Shown here piece after piece: positions 59,763-64,000 of a stretch of DNA of 64,000 nt. The stretch covers positions 12,883,501 to 12,947,500 of the forward strand of contig NC_088323.1 of assembly GCF_910592395.1 (NCBI RefSeq). The letters are read 5' to 3'. The DNA comes from Lineus longissimus. Lineage: Eukaryota > Nemertea > Pilidiophora > Heteronemertea > Lineidae. Within the stretch, counting starts at the first letter, position 1. Each line of letters begins with the position of its first letter. The notes under the pieces are model-generated. The model was given only the letters and a program-made list of their open reading frames with translations, was not told the origin of the DNA and did not search any database. The position numbers were made by a program, and so were the translations under genes.

Positions 59763-59952
59763 TTGTGACCTGTCACAGCAAAACCTGGCGCATGTCGCAC
59801 AGAAGATGAGCACAAATGACACCAGGAGATAATGGAAGAAATTGATGTGCTCGTATTTCACAAAGACAGACAACAGAGAAATGAACAAACAGTCCGTCTC
59901 AACCTGCCAAGCTCAGAGCGACATGCGCATGCTTTTGCTGTGACGGGTCACA
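59763..59952. repeat. Palindromic repeat, family F copy 4
   Basis: TTGTGACCTGTCACAGCAAA at the left and 'gctgtgacgggtcacaa' at the right; interior as in the other copies. Confidence 0.86.
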
Positions 59953-60375
59953 ATTATTACATGTAGCCCTTGTTTTCAAAGGATGTAGGATGTAGGGATG
60001 TAGCCAAGTACAGTGAGTATCTTCAGGGTCAGTTACAGTTTTAGGAATGAATTTACAGGTACGGATAATTCACATTCTCAATTCATCAATTTAATACATT
60101 ATGGCCAAATGGACTCTCCCAGAATTTCCACATGGGACAGGAAATAATTTTTTCATCATGGACTAGTTTTTTGTTTTCAAATAGAGTGCGGTATAAAAAG
60201 CAATGAGTTAAAGTACATACATGTACATGTATTTCAGGTTTTTAAGTGAAAAAATATGAAAAATTTACAAAATGGTTAATAAATTAGGGTGTATTCATAG
60301 AATACAAAATGTGGCGAATGCAGTGCTGCCATCTAGTTTCTCACACGGAATACTATAAACAAAAATATACTATAA

Positions 60376-61045
60376 TCGTACTTCCACCTATCAAATCCCC
60401 GTGTCTTTTGCTCTTACACCTATGAATTGCCGTGTCTAAATAAACCCGTGTGTAAAATCTCCGTGTCTATTAGCCCCATCGAGCTTGATGGGGCTAATCG
60501 GGGGCTAATTTAGACCCGTGTTCAACACAGGTTTTTTGATAGGTGGAATCTGAATAGACACGGTAATACTTGACTTGCCAAACTCAGCTCGACGCTGAAC
60601 TGCAGCGCCACTCGCGGACAAAGATAGAACAACTCGACATTTTTTTCACCGGTTTTCTCGCTGCGCATGCGTACCAGCGGAAATCAATAAAAGATGACGC
60701 TGGTACGCATGCGCAGCGAGAAAACCGGTGAAAAAAATGTCGAGTTGTTCTATCTTTGTCCGCGACTGGCGCTGCAGTTCGGCGTCGAGCTGAGTTTGGC
60801 AAGTCAAGTATTGCAAGTTCTAAGATCCGGCGACAGATGGCGCGGTGTAGTTGCCTCGGTATTGCGCCCCCTCCAACGGGAAAGAAACACAGGAGAGCTC
60901 CCTACCTACAGCGCACCTGTCGCCGGGGCTATTAACCATTATCTAACACAACTGATAGGTGCAAGTGCGCCGCAGGTTTTTTGACACACGGCGAAGACAT
61001 GGGTCTTGAAAAAACACGGGGTTTTATGATAGGTGGAACTACGAC
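60376..61045. mobile_element. Foldback element (second copy of 7747-8171) with nested insertion
   Basis: In reverse orientation to 7747-8171, it shares the end TCGTACTTCCACCTATCAAA and the interior 'ctgtaggtagggagctctcc' region. It is about 240 bp longer because another hairpin element sits inside it (60568-60809). Confidence 0.87.
60568..60809. mobile_element. 242-bp near-perfect hairpin nested in the foldback
   Basis: The arms (about 112 bp each, two to three mismatches) begin ACTTGACTTGCCAAACTC and meet around 'ggaaatcaataaaagat'. The first copy of the host element lacks it: its sequence reads straight across as CGGCAATTGCAAG. AT flanks both sides. Confidence 0.88.
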
Positions 61046-61856
61046 TTATGTCGATGATATTAAGTGGGCACAGGTCATCCTATACGACAGGCCTATCTGT
61101 ACCTGTAGTAGGCCTATGCATTACAGTTGTAGCTCAACAGGCTGAATAGCCTCGAGCCAGAATTTTTTCCAATAAGGCATCTTGACACACGAAAGTACAT
61201 TAATCAGATTTGAAGAGAAAATCTGTTCTGACAGAAAATGTTTCAAAAATGTTAAACGAAAAATATTCAGCTGTAATCGAGGATATCCCAAGCTTGTGCT
61301 TGGTGAGATCATCACAAAGCATCCTCTGGCTATCCTCGTGTTCGGGGTGGAGGGGGTGCCCAGATGGCTGAGTCATGAGGAAACAACGCATTCATCTTAT
61401 TTTCTCTTGCTGCAGCCAAATTTGAGGGAAGTTGTAAACTGCTGATAAAATTGCTGATGAAAATGCTGATGACGACTCTAATCTCACTCTGATAGGAGAT
61501 CTGCAATCTTGGATCAACAAAATAGTTCTGAGAGAGGTCCAACTATTTTGGCCTAAAACTCGATGATATTGTCATTGTCATTCAAATAAAAAGATATTTC
61601 GTAAAAGAATATGACTTGGGACTTGTTAGAAATATCAAATTTGGAACGAATATGTTGATAATCAGCAAGTATTGTGGCCTGTCAGCAGAATCTAAAAAGC
61701 TGATAGGCGCACCACAAAAACTTCAAAAAATGGCCGCCACTCTTTGATCAAAAGCACCCATTCGTATACAGTTTTTGTCTCTTTCCTGTTACCCATCTCA
61801 TTAAATGGTTCTAGAGTAGAACATACCGCAATTTGATAGATAAATATAAATGAAAT

Positions 61857-62888
61857 GGCCAGGGCCATTGTGCTCACCTCATGTGGAGGAAAGATGGATA
61901 AAGAGCATGGTATTGTGTCATGTAGTGTTAGGTTTGATGTAGGTCCAAGCAATTACAATTTCCCCAAAATGGCCAATTTACAGTACATTCGACCTCTGTG
62001 ACCTTGAAAAGTAGGTCAAATCAAAGAAGACCCGGGTGACACATTGAATGGTTGTTAGAATTAGATGTACCTATGATATAAAATTGGTGCCAATCGGGCA
62101 AGTCATTACTAGGAATAATGGCATTTTGAAGAATTTAGGATTTGGCCCTCTCCCTGGAGGCCAAACGGCAAATCAGATCGGACCAAGCTTCGGTACCTGA
62201 GATCACCTGACCAAGGGGTCCATGTGTACTTAATTTGTGATCAATAGTCATTGCAGTTAAGAAACGTGCCATAGTTACGGCCGGACGGCGAATTTATGCC
62301 ATTTGACCTCTGTGACCTTGACAAGAAGGTCAAATTAAAAACCTGTGTGACATATACTGTATGGTGGTTAGATGTACCCATGATATCAAATTGGTGGCAA
62401 TCGGGCAAGAAGTTAAGGAATAATCACATTTTTAAGGTTTTTGGATTTTGCCCCCTGGTGGTCAAGTGGTGAATCATATTGGACCAAACTTTGTTCCCTG
62501 AGATCACCTGACTAAGGGGTAAATGTGTACCAAATTTGGTATCAATAGTCATTGCAGTTTAGAAACGTGCCATCGTTACATCCTAACGGCCAATTTACAC
62601 CATTTGACCTCTGTGACCTTGAAAAGGAGGTCAAATCAAAAACCCGGAGGATATATGATGCACCTTTGCTAGAAGTACCTACCATATTTTTTTCAAAATT
62701 TCCCGACTACTATCAAGGGAGATATTGCATATTTTCACTTTTAACGTTTGGCCCCCTGGTGGCCAAACCATAAAACGAATCGGACCGAAACTTGCTCTCC
62801 AAGGTGTCATTACATAAGGGTACATGTGTACCAAGTTTCAACTCAATAGCTCTAACAGTTACGAAACGTGCCCTGCTAACGGACGACG

Positions 62889-62947
<59 letters not shown>

Positions 62948-63004
62948 ACGACGGACGCCACGGTATGGGATAAGCTCACCTCTGCTAAGAGGTGAGCTAA
63001 AAAA
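61857..63004. repeat. 300-bp-unit repeat (family W), copy 3, complete
   Basis: Starts GGCCAGGGCCATTGTGCTCA, holds about three diverged units with the nuclear-receptor-like cluster and the 'ccccctggtgg' motif in the last two, then (GAC)n at 62881-62957, and ends AAGAGGTGAGCTAAAAAA. Arginine-rich open frames here are the GAC run read in other frames. Confidence 0.9.
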
Positions 63005-64000
63005 CAAAGAAATGTCAAGACACCAAACTTAGAGAGCCACATCAGCATTTTCATCAGCAGGTATTATAAACACCTCCCCAAATTTGTCCTTTCCAACAGA
63101 ACTAGGATTTCATTCTGTCATAGGCTAAAGGAGACAAAGATGAAGACACGTATTATTTGCATCACAACAAGTTGAAAGTACACAGAAATTCCAAGACCAG
63201 AACATGCTCTGTCTGAACAGACGTTCTCTTCGAAACAACAACAGTAATTTGGTTGGCAAACAAATTCATCTTATTGCACAGGCCGGTGCGCAGTCTGGTA
63301 AAAGTGTCAGCAGAAGCTCGCAGTAGAAGCAATAAACATTTTAGGGATTATAGACCATTCGTAAATGTTATGTCCGCATCTTTTAGGGCTCTGCAGGGCA
63401 AACTACTAGTCGGATGACTTTGAAATTTGGTTTTTATTGATCCCTGCTTCGAAACCAAACAGCATTTTAGGGGTTCAGCATTGTCAATGCAGAAATAAAA
63501 AGATTTCTTCATTGAAGTCCACTGGTCATTTGGAGGGTCCCCTGGATAAGCCATATTTTGTTTCTTGATATTTCTCATTCATTCTTGGCACATGAGTAGA
63601 TGGACACAAAAAAATAATAACCTCAACATTTCATCTCGATTGGTCGAGAAGTAAACCGTACAGAGCAGAAAATGTCCAAATTCAATGCACTACGTCAATG
63701 TACAGTGATGCATACAAAAAATTATTTCATTAATACCACAGTAAATCCTGTTTGTTTTTGAGGGGAAGAGCAATTAAGACCAAATTTTAAAGAAATCCAA
63801 CCAGTAGTTTGCCCTCCAGAGGCACAAACGTTGGGGACATGACATTTACAAATGGCCTACAGTGCAACTAATTCGGTGAAGGATCGACACATGACACCAA
63901 GCACTTTAATTTCAATTGACTGGTGCATACCTTACATATGTCTACTTCGAGAATGCTGAATGCAGCAATTGACAATCTCAATGATAAAAGCGATTCAATC
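63005..64000. other. No gene recognised
   Basis: AT-rich sequence. At the edge, minus strand 63990-63935 has an open frame followed by AAG|GTATGC, which could be the end of an exon that lies mostly outside the window; the evidence is weak. Confidence 0.3.

Noticed and set aside
59911-59935. Candidate 5' kinase exon ending near an ACCTGCCAAGCTC phrase
   Set aside because: It lies in a family F repeat that has the same phrase in its other copies, and the upstream frame does not read as a kinase N-terminus.
62713-63054. Arginine-rich proteins
   Set aside because: The arginine run is a (GAC)n microsatellite read in a shifted frame.

Overview
The window looks like repeat-rich nuclear DNA of a marine invertebrate. 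Genes are sparse, introns are long with GT/AG borders, and most of the sequence is interspersed repeats in many stages of decay. There is no prokaryotic gene organisation. Several repeats (the '...GCTCACC...' family ending in (GAC)n, and TA-flanked elements starting CAGTGGAACCTC) resemble families I associate with lophotrochozoans such as molluscs or brachiopods, but the sequence alone does not fix the phylum.

One host gene can be read with confidence. A death-associated-protein-kinase-related kinase (STK17/DRAK type) lies on the minus strand. Six exons at 40067-40279, 21091-21229, 17302-17434, 16495-16543, 15600-15779 and 14037-14304 join in frame through GT/AG introns to give 326 residues, from the glycine-rich loop to the natural stop. 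The first coding exon was not found and is probably beyond 40.3 kb or outside the window. The intron between the first two visible exons is 18.8 kb.

The second intact reading frame is a 439-residue pogo-family (CENP-B-like DDE) transposase at 32371-33690, minus strand. It sits inside a complete transposon, 31526-34720, with matching ends and TA flanks, within the long kinase intron.

The rest is mostly mobile and tandem DNA. From left to right: a 42-bp array (738-965); a 57-bp minisatellite (3333-5747); a foldback element (7747-8171); a LINE 3' end carrying an inserted telomere-repeat-bearing element (9131-9780); foldback and TTAA-flanked MITEs (10.5-13.6 kb); the 3' end of the kinase (14.0-21.2 kb) with a SINE, a tRNA-like trimer and CAGTAGAACC MITEs; a 1055-bp Tigger-like element (19989-21043); 52-bp, 41-bp and 44-bp arrays (25.5-31.1 kb); the pogo element; a foldback at 37161-37348; a 300-bp-unit repeat carrying nuclear-receptor and CTCF-like motifs (39.2, 55.2 and 61.9 kb); LINE and SINE pieces (41.8, 50.3 and 53.5 kb); a 1.3-kb head-to-head palindromic transposon derivative (43193-44520); a Harbinger-like MITE (45894-46485); a Mutator-like element with a 9-bp target duplication (53844-54786); and a foldback nested in a foldback (60376-61045).

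Most other open frames are by-products of tandem repeats whose period is a multiple of three, or shadows of repeats. I saw no rRNA, CRISPR array or convincing stand-alone tRNA gene. All homology statements come from recognising motifs by eye; no search was run.
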